Shown here: piece by piece, positions 47,101 through 60,400 of the stretch
Position numbering within the stretch: the first letter of the stretch is position 1
Layout of the letters: each line of letters opens with the position of its first letter
NCBI RefSeq assembly: GCF_000003815.2
Contig: NC_049987.1
Span: 14,836,484-14,900,483 of the forward strand
Source of the DNA: Branchiostoma floridae
Lineage: Eukaryota; Chordata; Leptocardii; Amphioxiformes; Branchiostomatidae
Reading direction: 5' to 3'
Length of the DNA: 64,000 nucleotides
The notes under the pieces: model-generated
What the model saw: only the letters and a program-made list of their open reading frames with translations
Told to the model about the DNA's origin: nothing
The model's database searches: none
Program-made: the position numbers and the translations under genes

Positions 47101-50100
47101 TTTATTGAAAGTAACTCGTTGTCATAGTTGGTGCACACATGTAGAAAGACAGCTGGACGCTTGTATAAAGCAGCTGTTTTTGCACCCAAACAATGGCAAC
47201 TTTTTGTCAAAGTCCAGTGGGAATATAATATTCTTGTTTATGTCTGGCACCGTGTAAAGATATATCATTTCAAGCTTCATTTGTTAAGTCTATATGCAAA
47301 TTGTTGAACAGTACGCTTTAAAACCAGATGTTTTAGAAAGAGAGTCGCTCATTGGCTCAGACAAGTAAGTAGGTATATTCGCGCGTGCAATGCTAGGGCA
47401 TACATGTACCTTTTACCTGAACTTTATATTTCCTCTTCCACCAGGGAATGTATCAAGAAAAGTCTAACGGTGTGTAGACGTGTCTGAAGATGTCACATAA
47501 ATAATGGACCACACAGGTGACACACACTAATGCAGGAGGAATGTCATTGTCACCGTTCTATTGTTCTACCTGTCAAACGTCAGGCGACTCAAGATGGCTA
47601 CAGGTAGAGTAGGTCGTGCCGAGAATCTGATTTTGTTGGATACTTGGGAAGTTTAGTAGACACTTGTTGTCGGATGCAGGTGATAGATATAGATGATACA
47701 ATAACGAAGTTGAAAGCACTTCGTCTTCCACATGAGATTTATTAGAACATTTCAAAGTGGCAACCTAAAGTTTTGTACAAGAAATTGTGCTCAATAGTCA
47801 ATTTGGAATCCGTTTTTTTTTCATGTATATTTCTAATGTTTTAAGGAGATTTTTTCTACATTGTTTCGTTTTTTATTCTATATTTATGTTGTACTTTTAT
47901 TTGGAAAATTTGTAATAAGAATATTCGAAAATGAAAACATCTCTTGTTCATGAATTGTACTGTATCCTAACACTAGTAACAGTTATAAAGTGTTTTTTTT
48001 TCCAAAATGTCATCGGCCGTCTACATTGGGGTCTAGGGACAGGAAGCTTCTCTAAGTTATCAAAAAGCATGGGATTCTTTCATAATTTCATTTTAATCTA
48101 TTGTTCTTGAGGTATGAGCTCTTTTGTGTTAAATCACATGACAGGAAAGTTGGGTGATCAGCTACAAAGAATAGTGTCTGAAAGTTCAATTTTACATGTA
48201 CGGATAGGAAACTGTACAGACACTTGTCGCACTTCGTGGAGGTCCTCAATAATTATATTATCTGATTGTATTATGCATATGTATGGTATGTGGACAAGGT
48301 TAGGTCGAAACTGAATAGAGGAAGTACCTCATTTACAAAAGGTAAAATCAGTTCCTTTGGATTCAATAGCCAAGTTTCTAAATGGTTCTAATTGTCTTGT
48401 TCTTCTTTCTTCTTTATCGTGCTCGCGTTCGCAAGGGTTTTACCATAACACTATCGGTTTCTTACACCACAAATGCGCAACAAGAAGAGTGAACAAGAAA
48501 CCCTTACAAGACTTATTTTCATAAGAAAGAAGGTGTGAAACCAGGCCTTCAGGGTGTGAAAAATCTACCAGACAAATTCACGGTTCACATGAATATTGAG
48601 AGGAAACTTCAAGGCTCGAAGCGATCTCTTTTTTTGCATCGGAAGAAAAAATAAACAGGAGGCAAAAGAAGGGGTATCGGTTCCACACCAGTGCACACGA
48701 TTTGTTGACGTTATCGTTTTGTGTGTGTCGCTGAACAAACGTTGTTGATTCTAGTAATCGCGGTGGCGAGAGACGCACTTGAATAATTTGTTATTCTAAG
48801 TTCTAACCCCTGTCCTATGGAATGTCTGTTTTTCGTCTTCTTTTTGGAAAACATAACTGTCTCAGCTTTTTCAACTTTTAACCTCTTGTGGGTTAAGAGA
48901 AGAGTGGCGTTTTGCAATTGTGTGGTTTTACATGCTGAGTCAGAATTTGAGTCATCTTTCGTGAAGTAACCTTCTAGAATGTGTGAATTTGAAAAAAAAT
49001 CTCCGATACGTTTTAGAAGAATGGTCCATATTACATCTTATAAACATGGCAAAGAACATGCTAATTAACAGCACGCCCAGTGACACCGAATCACTAACTG
49101 CCCCCCTCCCTTACTTCACCTTATCGGTACTTCTCGCCTAGTTGACGGACGATCGTCCGAAAGACAAACAACACAGAGCCCCCTATATAAACAACTGTCA
49201 GACATGCTAACTGGTACGGGTGGTACAAAAATGGCACGCCTTTTGTCAGTTTCACTCCCATGCAGTATGGCTTCACGTTTTCTATCGACCATTCAAGGTG
49301 CTTGTTTTCCCGGGTATTCTTTTGTTGGTGGTAAAAAGTAAACAGGAAAAAATAGATCTCTTCTTGGAAAGCACTGCCTGTGTGGTTGTGTGTATGGATG
49401 ACACACATAGCACTCACTGTTGTTTACATAAGTGTGCAGTCAGTCTTTGTGTACACAACGCTGAGTAAAGATATGGGATACTACTAGTTGTACTAGTACA
49501 CGATCTTCGTTCTTGTATTGGCAATGCCATTGGTAAACGCTTGCTACCAGCTATTGCTATCAATGTTGACTGTACTTCAGTACTTCAATGTTATTCCACA
49601 ACGGTTTACAAGCTACACCAGACATACGATCTCTTAAACTTTCTCTTCTTATTGACATCGTATACGAAGTAGACTATAGGCACTGGACAAAGAACCCTTT
49701 TTGCCCTCTATTCCATCCGTGTAATTGTCGTAACTCTTTGTAAAGATTGGCAAAAATTTTAACATAATCTTTGAGATAAATACGATTTCATATCAATCGG
49801 TTTGCACAGGAAAACTGTAAGTGTTGTGTACTCTCAAATCTCACACGAAAAACCTGAGAGACCAATCAGACAAGATTTCCCGCGAAAACTAGACTAATTT
49901 AGGAAGAGATTGTGAAATATGTCTGGTTTCCATGGCGATTGTTCGCTGAGGTGCGCATTATCCACTTTGTCAGGTGGGCATTACCTCCACAGGATTTATT
50001 CGTCTCGTCGCTTTGTTTACGCGACGTGTTTTCTCCACCTCGGGATGAAAATGGCGCCTAATTATCGAAATGTTCCAACAGGGAAGAAGATTGTGGTCAG

Positions 50101-51759
50101 TACTTTCTTTAGGGCTTGTCCAGACAGAAAAATGACCCTTTGAAGCTCACTGACCATGGATAACGTGGATAGGAATTAGATGGCGAAAATTGAACAAAAA
50201 CCGAAATGGGAATCTACGAAAAGAAAACGTCACAATACAAGATACTTTCTCCCACGTCTTGACAGTCACGTTTAGAGGTTTTCAAGATGACCATTAGAAA
50301 ATACCTCGCATATACGACTAAATCTCAGTAAACAATGCCTACGGCGGTTCAAGTTCAAAATTTGGATATATTTTCTCGTCTTGTCTCCTCTAAAATCCGT
50401 TCTTAATCCACCAAGGTCAAAGTTACGTGAGAATCGGGCGGAAAGTAGGGCGTATGTGATTCGTCTGTCAACGGCTGCATCTCAATCTAATGACCAGAAA
50501 GGCGCCAATGACAGACAGCATTACATATAAGGTTCAAGGTTGATCCAGTAAATCCCAGATTAGGATATAAATGAAGAACATCACTCAGGACAAGACGGTC
50601 TCAACATAGACCGGAGTATTGTCAGATAAAACCGCTGGATCTAAAGCGAAGGCGATACGATGGTTAGAATGAGCTGGAGGGCTTTTTCTGTGTGTGTGGC
50701 TTCTTTTTTTAAATACCGATCTCAAATAGTCTGGGACCTTAGCCTCGAATCCTGTGCTCGTAAATAGGAACATGATCTGTATGTTTTGAAAGTGTCCACG
50801 AAGCAATTGGTAGCCTTAATTTTGAGACTGTACATGGACTGTCTACAGACCTTAAGTAGGCTAACTAGACTGGCTCCAAGCGCCTTTCAAGTCTATGATC
50901 TCAAAACTGATGGTTAGCAAGTCTCATCGCCTCGTGACTGATAAGCGAATCTTCAGAGTGTACTGGGGTCGAGGCTAAGACAGATGGGGTCTATATTAGC
51001 TAGGAGACAGTAAACACGCAACAACAAACACTGCCGTCCCTGAAGGAAGCAAAATCAGGACCCGAGCACAGGAAAACGGCACTCGGGTTTCCAACAGAAA
51101 CGTCGTCTGATGCCGTCCGTACGATTCGTACCACCCAACAACATATGGCTCGCCTCAAACACTTACTGTAACATCCAGACTATACAGTAATTTCCTAGAG
51201 ACTACCAGGATGGTCCCAACGATCTTACAACAACATTTACTTGACAGGACTTTGACGTTTTACTGATAGAGCAAACCGGTGGGCGAGGCCACGGCCGTAC
51301 GATAACGAACACGAATTGTTTACCCTATCATCTATAGTACGGCGGCATTCGACCTTGTACAAACAGCTAAAACCGGCGTTGCGGACTGCAAAGACGCTTT
51401 AGAACTCCATGACGAGTATAACAGACCTTACATACAAGTCCATCGGCTATGACATTCCGTATAAGCATTTTACAGAACAGTTGAAATTCGCGTGCTCACA
51501 GGACAATGGTTGAAGCTCTTGCCTCATTTAGAAACATACGCGGTGCGTGTAAGCTATGGTTCACTGTAAGGTACTGTTGTTATAGCCTATATCTCCTCCT
51601 ACACGGAAAAAAATAACACTACAGGCGGACAGCTGAGTACTTGAAGCTTGTCGCTTTAGAATAACAGAACACAAAGCCGTTGTTGATTCTGCCACCAGTT
51701 AGAAACAACACAGAGGTTGTGGCACACAGTCATGGGCTCTTGGTTCTCAATAGACTCAC
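41151..51759. other. Gene-poor AT-rich stretch
   Basis: About 10.6 kb with no coding region I can support. Exception: a possible first exon at 42676-42701 (listed separately). Frames up to about 98 codons occur but have random composition, no splice context and no recognisable domain. No tRNA, rRNA or CRISPR array was seen. Confidence 0.5.
42676..42701 (+). other. Possible first coding exon of an unseen plus-strand gene
   Basis: After CpG-rich sequence (42580-42660), aaacATGG opens a frame coding MASHQEAF plus GG, followed at once by a strong donor (gtaaga). I could not find a second exon in matching phase. It is a suggestion only. Confidence 0.25.
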
Positions 51760-51906
51760 CTGGTAGAAGGAAAGGTGAGAGGCCGTCCTTTCTTCTGTGT
51801 CGCATCGCTGATGTCGCCTCGTAATCGCCTGTCGTCCCAAGAAACCTGAGCTCTGATGAGACGTCTTGGGAATTTCACGCTTGTTCTGGGTCAACTCGAG
51901 GACGAC
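51760..51906 (-). other. Isolated minus-strand exon candidate (147 nt)
   Basis: On the minus strand an acceptor (ttcgttccag) precedes 51906 and a consensus donor (ctaccag/gtgagt) follows 51760. The 147 nt between are open in one frame (VVLELTQNKREIPKTSHQSS at the start, ending SHLSFYQ). An in-frame ATG at 51930 would also make it an initial exon. It lies upstream of the cadherin on the same strand and could be a leader exon of it, or part of another gene or noncoding RNA. The protein is not recognised. Confidence 0.35.
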
Positions 51907-53432
51907 CTGGAACGAAATTTGGAAGAACACTTAGCGATCGTACTACAGGCAAACTCACCCGTGGAATAACTGAAGAAACCCGGGGTGTTTCTGTAAACGA
52001 TGTAGAATTGTTTCTACATACACCTACACGTACGCGTGTGACTTGATCGGTGTTGAACCACTGAAATCGTAAACGGTTTGGGGTCATAGTTCCGTTTAGG
52101 TTTATGAAAATACAGAACAATATGATAAATTGCATTTGAAAAAAATGTCGGCACCTGTACATTTGCTATGTGAAACTGAAAACCTGACAAAAGTGTCACG
52201 CTGTGGAGTTCACGGTCACTGCTTACATGTGAATCGTTCTACAGATGTTTTGTGACTGACTGAAAAACGATTTAGCCGTGTCGTTTGTGGCGGGAAAATG
52301 TTTAAGACTAGATACTAGGCTGTGAGGGAGCGTGGGTCAGTGGTATCAGGAAATGTTTGAATAATTAAAGACCAAGGAGAGCAGTATTTAGAAATGACGC
52401 GATGCTAAGCGAACGTTTAAAATGTTGTTGACTGTTTATGTCACACGGCGGATGTATAAACAATATAGGCTAATATAGGTCAAATGGAAAATGGGAAGGG
52501 GGCAGAACAAACATTTTGCACGACATAAGCTAAGAACTAGGAAAGAAAATCGTTCAAAGTATGTGACTAACTAGACAGTTCATTCAATCAGGGGAGGATT
52601 TGAGTGACGTGACCATATATGTACAACGTCACTGTTGGAAATACCGATGTCTGGTTAAAATCATGACCTAAAATCGAGAATTCTTCAACAACTTCTTATG
52701 TCGGGTGGAAAACTTGAAGTGAAACATCACAGACGTTTCCCTTTCTGTCATCGTCCTTTTTCTTGGACGTTTTCAGCACTTAGCTGGGGAATGGCAAAGC
52801 CTTACTATAGCACAGTGCACGTGCATTGTACTAGTACTACCTGCATTCGATGCATGCTAATGTTTGTAAATACTCCCTTAGTTTGCTGTACATTACTGCT
52901 ACGATCTGTGCTTAGCTTATGAACGTACACGAAATGTTTTCCATTAATCACAATTCAACACATAAAACGGTTCTTCTTTGCCAGCCAAGCCTACCCTTGT
53001 CGAAACCATTAATTTCAATTTAGTTTATTAAGTTCCCAGTACGAATAAAAAGGAAAATGTCACGGTAGCGAGATGGGAATTGGAGATGATCTATAGTAAA
53101 TGAATACATGGTACATTATATAGGGTAGAAAAATTGATAGAGATTCGGAGACAGACACTACAAATGTTTTTAGTTGTCTATGACAGTACGTGGAATATAG
53201 TACAGTAGCATAGTAACAGGGATATGTTTATGGTTACATTTAGGTTATACTAAGCCGTATCTCTACGCATTCTGCACTGTTTTTACTCTGTGGCGTCTGC
53301 CTAAATCCTTATCTAAGGCTAGCTGGCGATCCATAGCCTATAAATGTCACTGGGCAGACGACAAGACAAAATCCAGATGATCAGGATGAAAAATAGAGAG
53401 GCTTGGTAAGGGGAGGGGTAGGGAGGGTGTGA

Positions 53433-53445
53433 GGGGGGGGGGGGG
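53433..53445. repeat. Poly-G tract
   Basis: Thirteen consecutive G residues preceded by G-rich runs (gggagggtgtga); this could form a quadruplex on the plus strand. Confidence 0.8.
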
Positions 53446-54990
53446 CGTTACGTTTACGACTCGAGTTTACAGAAACGTTTTGCTTGTGAGGTTGAAAAAT
53501 TGTCATCGTTAAACGTTAACATGTAAATATAAAACTAATGTAAACGGTGATTAAATCGCTAAGTAGAATACCCGGTGTTGGGCAAGACTACTACTTGTAA
53601 TAGTAGCACTAGCGCAGCGTACTATAGTACCCTTGCTTGTACTCGACATGCATGTTACAAATTAGCGTTACATTCACCACACACATACAGCAAAAACTGA
53701 CCTACCTGCCGACCAAGCTAGCTAGCTCCGAAATGTTCAAGGAAACCGACAATAAACCTCAAGTTTGGACCCAGGTGGCAAGACGAGAACATGAAAAACC
53801 GAGCGGTATCCAAGAAGTCTTTTGCTTTCCCCGAGTGCCAGTATCACCTTACGTTACGCCACACTACTTCAAATGCTCGCTCCTGTAAAAGCACGCGGCG
53901 TCGGGCCCTTTCGGGAGCGATCGTAGCCAAGGCTTCGGATTTAAACCTGCGGTATACCTGTCAACGTACGGTAACCTCAGCCGGGTTCAATGGTACTAGG
54001 TAAGGTAGGGTGGTACGTTTACTTACTGGCGGCGTGGTACACACAGGACTACAAGGGGCAAGGGTGAGCTCTCCAAATGGAAGGAAGATTTAGAAATGTG
54101 TCAGGGATAATGGACATAGGGAGGCCCGGTTTGTGTGTGGGGAGGGGGGCAGACGGGTCGTCTTAGCGTTTATCCTCAAAATGTCCCGCGCACACGTAAA
54201 ACTCAAACAACGCCAACAAATTTATCCCTGTGTAAGGGCATGGAGTGTTTGTTAAAGCCTCCTCTCCCCCACTTTGCAAATTAGCAGCGGGAAAGAGAAG
54301 GCGTTTGGTTTCCCTTCTCATCTCAGTGAGCATTCCTGCGATTGGTTTGTGTTTTCGCGAAGGAAATATTTGAAACAAACGGTTAGTGGAAAAACAGGTC
54401 CACCTCTACCAACAGGCAAACAGGTTTTTTGTTTATTTTGAAGCGCGGACAGTATAGTTCATTGTCTTTATGGCCACATGTGATTCGGGTTTTTCTGTGA
54501 CTCAGGAATGCAAATGGGAAAGAAATGTGGGATATGCGAACAAGGTAAACTCCCCTGCTGCGAGTTTCTTTTCAGATTCAAGAAACGTAAATTGTAAGTC
54601 CTTCGGATTTAGCTTTATTAGTTTGCTTTGAACAACTCGATGACATATATGGTTAAATTTAGCACTTTTTACCACATCATTTTTAGCTTAGCGTATGTCC
54701 TTATGTTTGAAAAAAAATGCTTATTTGGAAAACTTGAGACGCACAGCAGGTGAAAAGTCTGAATATTGGACACGACTCGAAGCAGAAATTACCCCTTTTG
54801 TGTATCTGTAATAAGCCCAGCCTCGCCAACCCCCGACAGACTCCCATAATATACAGTAATTGGTCGCTTCTGCCTCGCAACAATCGGAAGTTTACATGGT
54901 TCACGGTCTTCGTGTTAGGCTGGGAAGAAAAAAATAACCGTCCCTTCTGTTACACATGCCCCAAGGGCATACACGTACTGTGAAAAAAAT

Positions 54991-56966
54991 ATGGCGTCCC
55001 ACACAGGTACGACAGTGTCGTCCTTATGTTGTCGTTCCAAAGAAAATTCGCAAAGAAAAGCCGCCTAGTTTGTATGAATATGGAAAATGCCTCCCTCCCG
55101 CTCTGTCATTCGAAGTTCTTTCAATTTGCCCCACTTCAGGGGTGCCGAGCTCTCGTTGTTGGCGCAAATTTTCATGACAAAGCTAGCTTCTTTCTGAAAA
55201 GGTGACCCCTATTGTACTCCCCTGACCCGATCTTGTCTTGCCCGGGATGGTTGACAAAATTGGCTTCATGGACGAACAGTCCCAAGCCAGTGTGTGTGTA
55301 CCGACGCTCTCTTGAAAAGGGATCTTGAGCGAAAGCCGCTCCAAAATAAACACGCCCCAACAACACTAAAACTGAGCATCGTTCCGTCAACAAGCGAAGG
55401 CTTCCGACAGTTCGGGTAATGTAATTCTCCGTGACCAGTTAAAAACGTTACAAAGCCACTGGAGCTTTCAAAAAAAGAATACACTCCCTAGTAATTGTTA
55501 CCTAGCTATGCCTTGTAGTCACCCACCTGGTGTTAAAAGTCCCTTTCCGCGTCCTTTCCCGATAAGAGAAGTTGAATCTCTCCTTGAAACTGTTTGGAAA
55601 TGAAGAAAAATCCAAGCCCTGGTGGTTTAAAGCAAGGAGCTTTTATACGTCTGAATCCGACAGTTTACCGTCGTGGAATGTTGGGAAGAGCGGGGCGTGT
55701 GAATGAAGCCAGAGGACCCGTCAGACAACTCGGCGCGGGTTCGGACGGGGTCGGAATGGCTTTCGTGCCGTGACGTCGGCTAATCGGCCCCTCATTTGCA
55801 TACTTCGTTGACGACCATTTATGGCAATCGATAATAGGCGGCCCAACAGTCATCCCCCCGAGGGTTGAAAAGGGGGTTATTGTATAATTCAATTTTGTAA
55901 AGGCAAACAAGACTCTTATTCTTCATGCATGTGTAAGAACTGGAGTTCTAGAAAATTTTGAGGTGTTTGAAAAAGTTAGAAACAACACAAGATCTTCCTA
56001 AGAAAAAGGGTAATGTCTTCGTCATTCAGAGAACACTCAGAAGAAGATTTCGATGTTGTATTACATTTTAGACGTTTTCTATGTTTCTTTACAAAGGCTT
56101 CAGACGAATTCGAACATAAAGAATTCTAAGACTAACGTTATAACAAAACGCATAGAAAACTTTCAAAAAGTGGTTCTAGCAAGAACTTCCGTGATTTTCG
56201 CAAACCGTATACACAGCCTCATAATTATTATATATCACGTGTTACTTATCCTTTTGTGCATACCGCCTCCGCATGTCTATGGGTGGGGGCAATCTGCACT
56301 GTCCTGGCTGAGCACGCTTTGCCCAGGCTATTTAATTATTCATATCAAAACACCCATATAAGACGATTCCCTTGCTATTTTTTCCACACGACATCCCCTA
56401 AAGCTGATGACATCACACGATTTATACAGGATTTCAAACGAACACCACCTGTTACTAGTTCATCGCGAATAGGAAATAATAGATATTACGACATTCTTCG
56501 CAATGTTGACCAGGAAAAACGTCAGGAAAACCTTGCGGAACACCGCAAATTACAGGAAAGATGTTGCAACAGACGAAGTCTTTTTGAGAAACTCACGTTC
56601 GAACTATTTACTATCAGCAAGTAAGCGGATTTGGGGTCTAGAAACCCAAACTGTAATACCTTTTTAATTGGGTGAACTCCCTATAGAATAAACTAAACAC
56701 AAAGCCAATATCCTTAGCGATGAAGTATCACAAAAAAATAGGAGTAAATACCAAACCATAAAACTTGGGTGTGTAAATGTTTTGAGTTTTAGTCCCAGAA
56801 ATGACTTTGTGTTTTTCTTCTTCCTTTGACAATCGTTCTTGTTTTATGTGTGGTAATGACCTAATAGAGTTACTAGTAACGAACACATCCCGGCATAACT
56901 CTGAAATGGCCCAGTGTTTTTGTACAAACAAACCGCAAAGATACGATCTGGAAGCGACCAAGTTGA
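54991..56966 (+). CDS. Candidate small three-exon gene, 94 aa, unknown function
   Basis: Proposed exons are 54991-55006, 56404-56620 and 56915-56966, totalling 285 nt. Exon 1 codes MASHT plus one base before a gtacga donor. Exon 2 has a T-rich acceptor (…ccctaaag) and a gtaagc donor and reads on in the phase set by exon 1: ADDITRFIQDFKRTPP, then NRYYDILRNVDQEKRQENLA, EHRKLQERCC, SLFEKLTFELFTIS. This charged, helical, Glu/Arg/Gln-rich composition is unlike the random frames around it. Exon 3 (acceptor atggcccag) adds VFVQTNRKDTIWKRPS and a TGA; this last join is the weakest. No signal peptide, TM or known domain is seen. I do not recognise the family. A pseudogene or transposon fragment is an alternative. 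Confidence 0.4.
55700..55835. promoter_or_regulatory. Candidate regulatory cluster: CRE-like, octamer and CArG motifs
   Basis: Within a CpG-rich patch lie tgacgtcg (55771-55778), the octamer atttgcat (55794-55801), a CArG-type CCATTTATGG (55815-55824) and atcgat (55827-55832), all in about 60 bp. A minus-strand donor-like caccag/gtgggt sits near 55529. Such clustering suggests a promoter or enhancer inside the intron of the candidate small gene or upstream of the cadherin. Motif matches alone are weak evidence. Confidence 0.3.
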
Positions 56967-57384
56967 ATCTGGTGGCCTCGAAGTGACGGCTGCGACTCTT
57001 CGGTCATTAGGCGGGTTCTGTCCGCTTCGGAATTCCCAAAGTCTCGGCGGGTAGACTCACTCAGAAAGGAAAGCTCTCAGACTTTTTTGTTGTTGGAAGG
57101 AAGCGAGTTATTATAGGGTACAAACGCGGTTGAAGGGCGGGTATTCTTTAGTGAGGAGGCCCGGGACAAAAGCGCTGGAGGCGAAGCGAGCTTTGCCATC
57201 TGGGAGACGTGCTGTGTTGTTGTGCTCCGGGGCAAGTTGGACTAGTTGTGTCACCTCGACTCAGCACGGGCACTTTATAATGCACTCAAATGACTCAATT
57301 ACAAGACTAAGCTAAAAACAAGTCCACAGAGGCTGCTAGGATGAGATGGGACAACTGCATGCTTGTTCCAGATGTGCGCGTATG

Positions 57385-57443
57385 TGGTGTGTATGTATGT
57401 GTGTGTCAGTGCGTGTGTGTGTCTGCGCGCGCGCGTGTGTGTA
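57385..57443. repeat. (GT)n/(GC)n microsatellite
   Basis: Alternating tgtgtg, gcgcgcgcg and gtgtgt dinucleotides, potentially Z-DNA forming. A similar GT tract lies in an SRRM1 intron at about 6581-6617. Confidence 0.75.
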
Positions 57444-60400
57444 CAATAGGAATATACATTGAACTTGGATGCTTTAAATGAACGCAAAAAGACACGGTTA
57501 CGTCTTGCTATCTGTAGGCTTAGGCCAATATATACGATCAGATCATATCAGAAAAGGCCTTGCACCAAGACCAAGGCGAAATTTGCTCTGTTTCAAGTTC
57601 AGATTCGTTGACAAAAACTAGATTTTGAAAAATATCTAATCTGAATCTATTTCGAATATCAGCTTTATTCAAATGTAATGAATGTATGTCCAATATTTCG
57701 TGTCTCCAATGACGCTGGTAGCCAACGACAATGGCAAAGTAAAAGAGCTTTTATTTCATCATCATGGAAGTAAGAGTTTCAGACAAATACCGTACTCCAA
57801 AACTTGATTATTTGATATGGTTCGATTTTGTCGTGGACAGATGTAGAGATAAATTCAATAATTTATGTACCATATTCCATACATAACATGTCTCTAATGC
57901 ACTCCGTATTGTTCCTATGGACTAAATAGGAAGCCATCCATTTTATTATATCTATATTGATGCATAAGCATGACTTATGATAGAAGGCGGTTTCAGTGAT
58001 GTGTCCTGAGCGGCCGTTATCTGGCTTGTAGCAGGCCGTTAGGGTTGATGTACTTATCTGTTGTGATACCAGTGGGACATCCGCCTGTTCCACAACCTTA
58101 ATAACGTCCTACGATCGCATCATCATCACTAAAACCCCCTTAATACCTCCCTACCATAGATAACTCTCAATCCCCGACACAAAAGAACGGAGATAGAGCG
58201 TCCCAGGATGAAATATCACATAATTCTGTTCCTACAAAGGGTTCTAAATTGAGTCGTTGGTTGTGAGGTCGTTGGGTTTTGTCATAAATTCGGATTCCTC
58301 ACAAGCACTCAAAAGGGTACTGTGATGCTCGCTAAAACGAGCCAATTATCGTGGAATGGGTGTCTTATGCTTGTTAGACGGGCGATACCACTTCGTAAGG
58401 CTTCGGGGGCGCTTTTTGACTTACAAGTAGTTACTACTCGTCGCTGATTGGCTGATTGGGAATTCGATTATGATCACTACTAATGTACAGAAAAAGGGGC
58501 TACAGGTATTGTTTTCTCAGCATAATAGCTATACCTACGGAAATATTTTGTAAGGGTTTGCCAAACGATAAACATTGCATATTTCTTAGCCGATCTCACC
58601 AGGCCTGATAGAGCCTAAAATAAATCCTCCCGCAAGCCTGGGTCTCTAGACTATAAACCTTGACTTCCTGTGTATCTGTCTTAAAAACCCATCAACTTCC
58701 TGAAAGGATAGTCCCTCCCTTCCGACTATCTCACGATTTGATACCAAAACAGAGTTTTATTGCAGTACACACATGGGGAGGGGGTTATTGTGTCATCTTG
58801 CCGCTTGTGTATCTGTTGTTTGGACAGACGAGCGGTTGGTGGCCAATAAACTTTAAAGAAAACAAAAACATAGTATGCAGTAAAGGAAAAATCCTGTTCT
58901 TAGTTAGTGATCTTTTATTTTATTCGACTGGTATCTCACTTTTGTCTCTAGTTAACTTTTTCCGTTGTTTTAGTTTGAAATTTAAGTTTAAAATGGCTAG
59001 GGTGATCTGTAACGTTACGCGTTATACATTTTTCATTGGTTGGAATTATCAGACGTAATCTTTTGAAAGTAACGGTAATTTGTCACATCAACCGTCGTTA
59101 TGATGATGAAATGTGCGATTAAGGGGGAAGGTTACCCCACGAGACTTGTAATGTAAATTTATGTTGATACATTTATCTAATCTATCCAGCCTAATAAGCT
59201 AAAGGAACCATGACAGATACTAGTATACAAGAAGCAAGCTAACACAAAAGTTAACTTACGCAGAAAAAGCTTAGTAAAAACAAGACGTTTTCTTCTAAAA
59301 GAGTACATCTATCGTATGCAAGTGACGTGAAAGAAACTGTGCTGACGCTAAAGGTGCTATCTCATTGCACTTTGGGCACCGGTGTGGCACTGTGGGGTTC
59401 GTTCACTGTGCACGTGGTACTGTTGTGTTATTTTCGCCGATTTTTAAAAATAATTTAGATATTGCGTAATGCGTAAAAGTATGACTTTAAAGACAACAAA
59501 ATACACATAACGTAAAAAATTAGTGCTTTATGTCTGAAATTCGTTGAGTAATCTTTCCAACCCCACAGTGCCGCACCGGTGCCCCAAGTGCAGAAGATAC
59601 AGTATTTTTTGTGTGAGGGGAAGAAGTGATTTGCCCGTGGCCCAGTCATCGTTTGCACCATTACACACATCCCCTCCGTGACGGTAGGTTAGCGGTGAGG
59701 TCGTACTTACAAGCCCCTGAGTCATAAATCAACACTGGCTACACCAAAGCACGCAGCAATGGTATACTTGAAAACAACTTCTTATATTCATGTCACGAAC
59801 GGGATGCAGATATAAACGGTACACGTAAGTTAGCGATGCATGTCATGGGTGGGGAGGGGGGCACTGTACAAGGTGTGTGAGTGGAGCAACTGTGTACTGT
59901 ACGGAATGTACAGTCGGAGGAGAAAGGTACATGCTGTAGTAGAAGATGGCGTAAAACTCGCAAATTCAACGTCATCTAGCGTAGATAACTCGAGTACATA
60001 GCATGTTATCAAATGATAGTTGACAAAAGTCATACAATTTCGTAAAGAGAGCGCTAGCTTTCTGTCCGACCCTATGGAAACCGTATAACCAGTACAGGGT
60101 AGCTGCCAAGCGTACTAACTCAGGATGAAGGAACGTTACATAGATGGGGGAGAGAGAACAACTATGAAGATACCTGCTTTGTGGTCAGTGATGACTGTCC
60201 GAAGAATGTCCAGTACTGATCAAGAATGTCCACTGATATCAAACAAAAAGGCTGTAAGTTGTCCAGGAATTTGGAATGGTAAGTCCAGAGCGCTCGCCGG
60301 ACGTCCGGCTTGAGTCAGTGTCCAGAGAGAAGTGACCACTGGTCCCAGAGGTGATCACTCTTTAGCCTCGGTCAGTGGATACCCCAGGGGGTCTCCAATC

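Noticed and set aside
47312-47364. 53-nt unit with an acceptor-like acag and a strong gtaagt donor, open in one frame
   Set aside because: No partner exon in matching phase on either side and it is short; chance splice motifs are expected at this length.
56801-56986. 61-codon plus frame ending NLVASK as the last exon of the candidate small gene
   Set aside because: It needs an acceptor in a phase that is not available; the overlapping frame after the acceptor at 56914 fits better, though still weakly.
58660-59058. 132-codon plus-strand frame
   Set aside because: Random AT-driven composition, no domain, no splice context; a chance frame in intergenic DNA.
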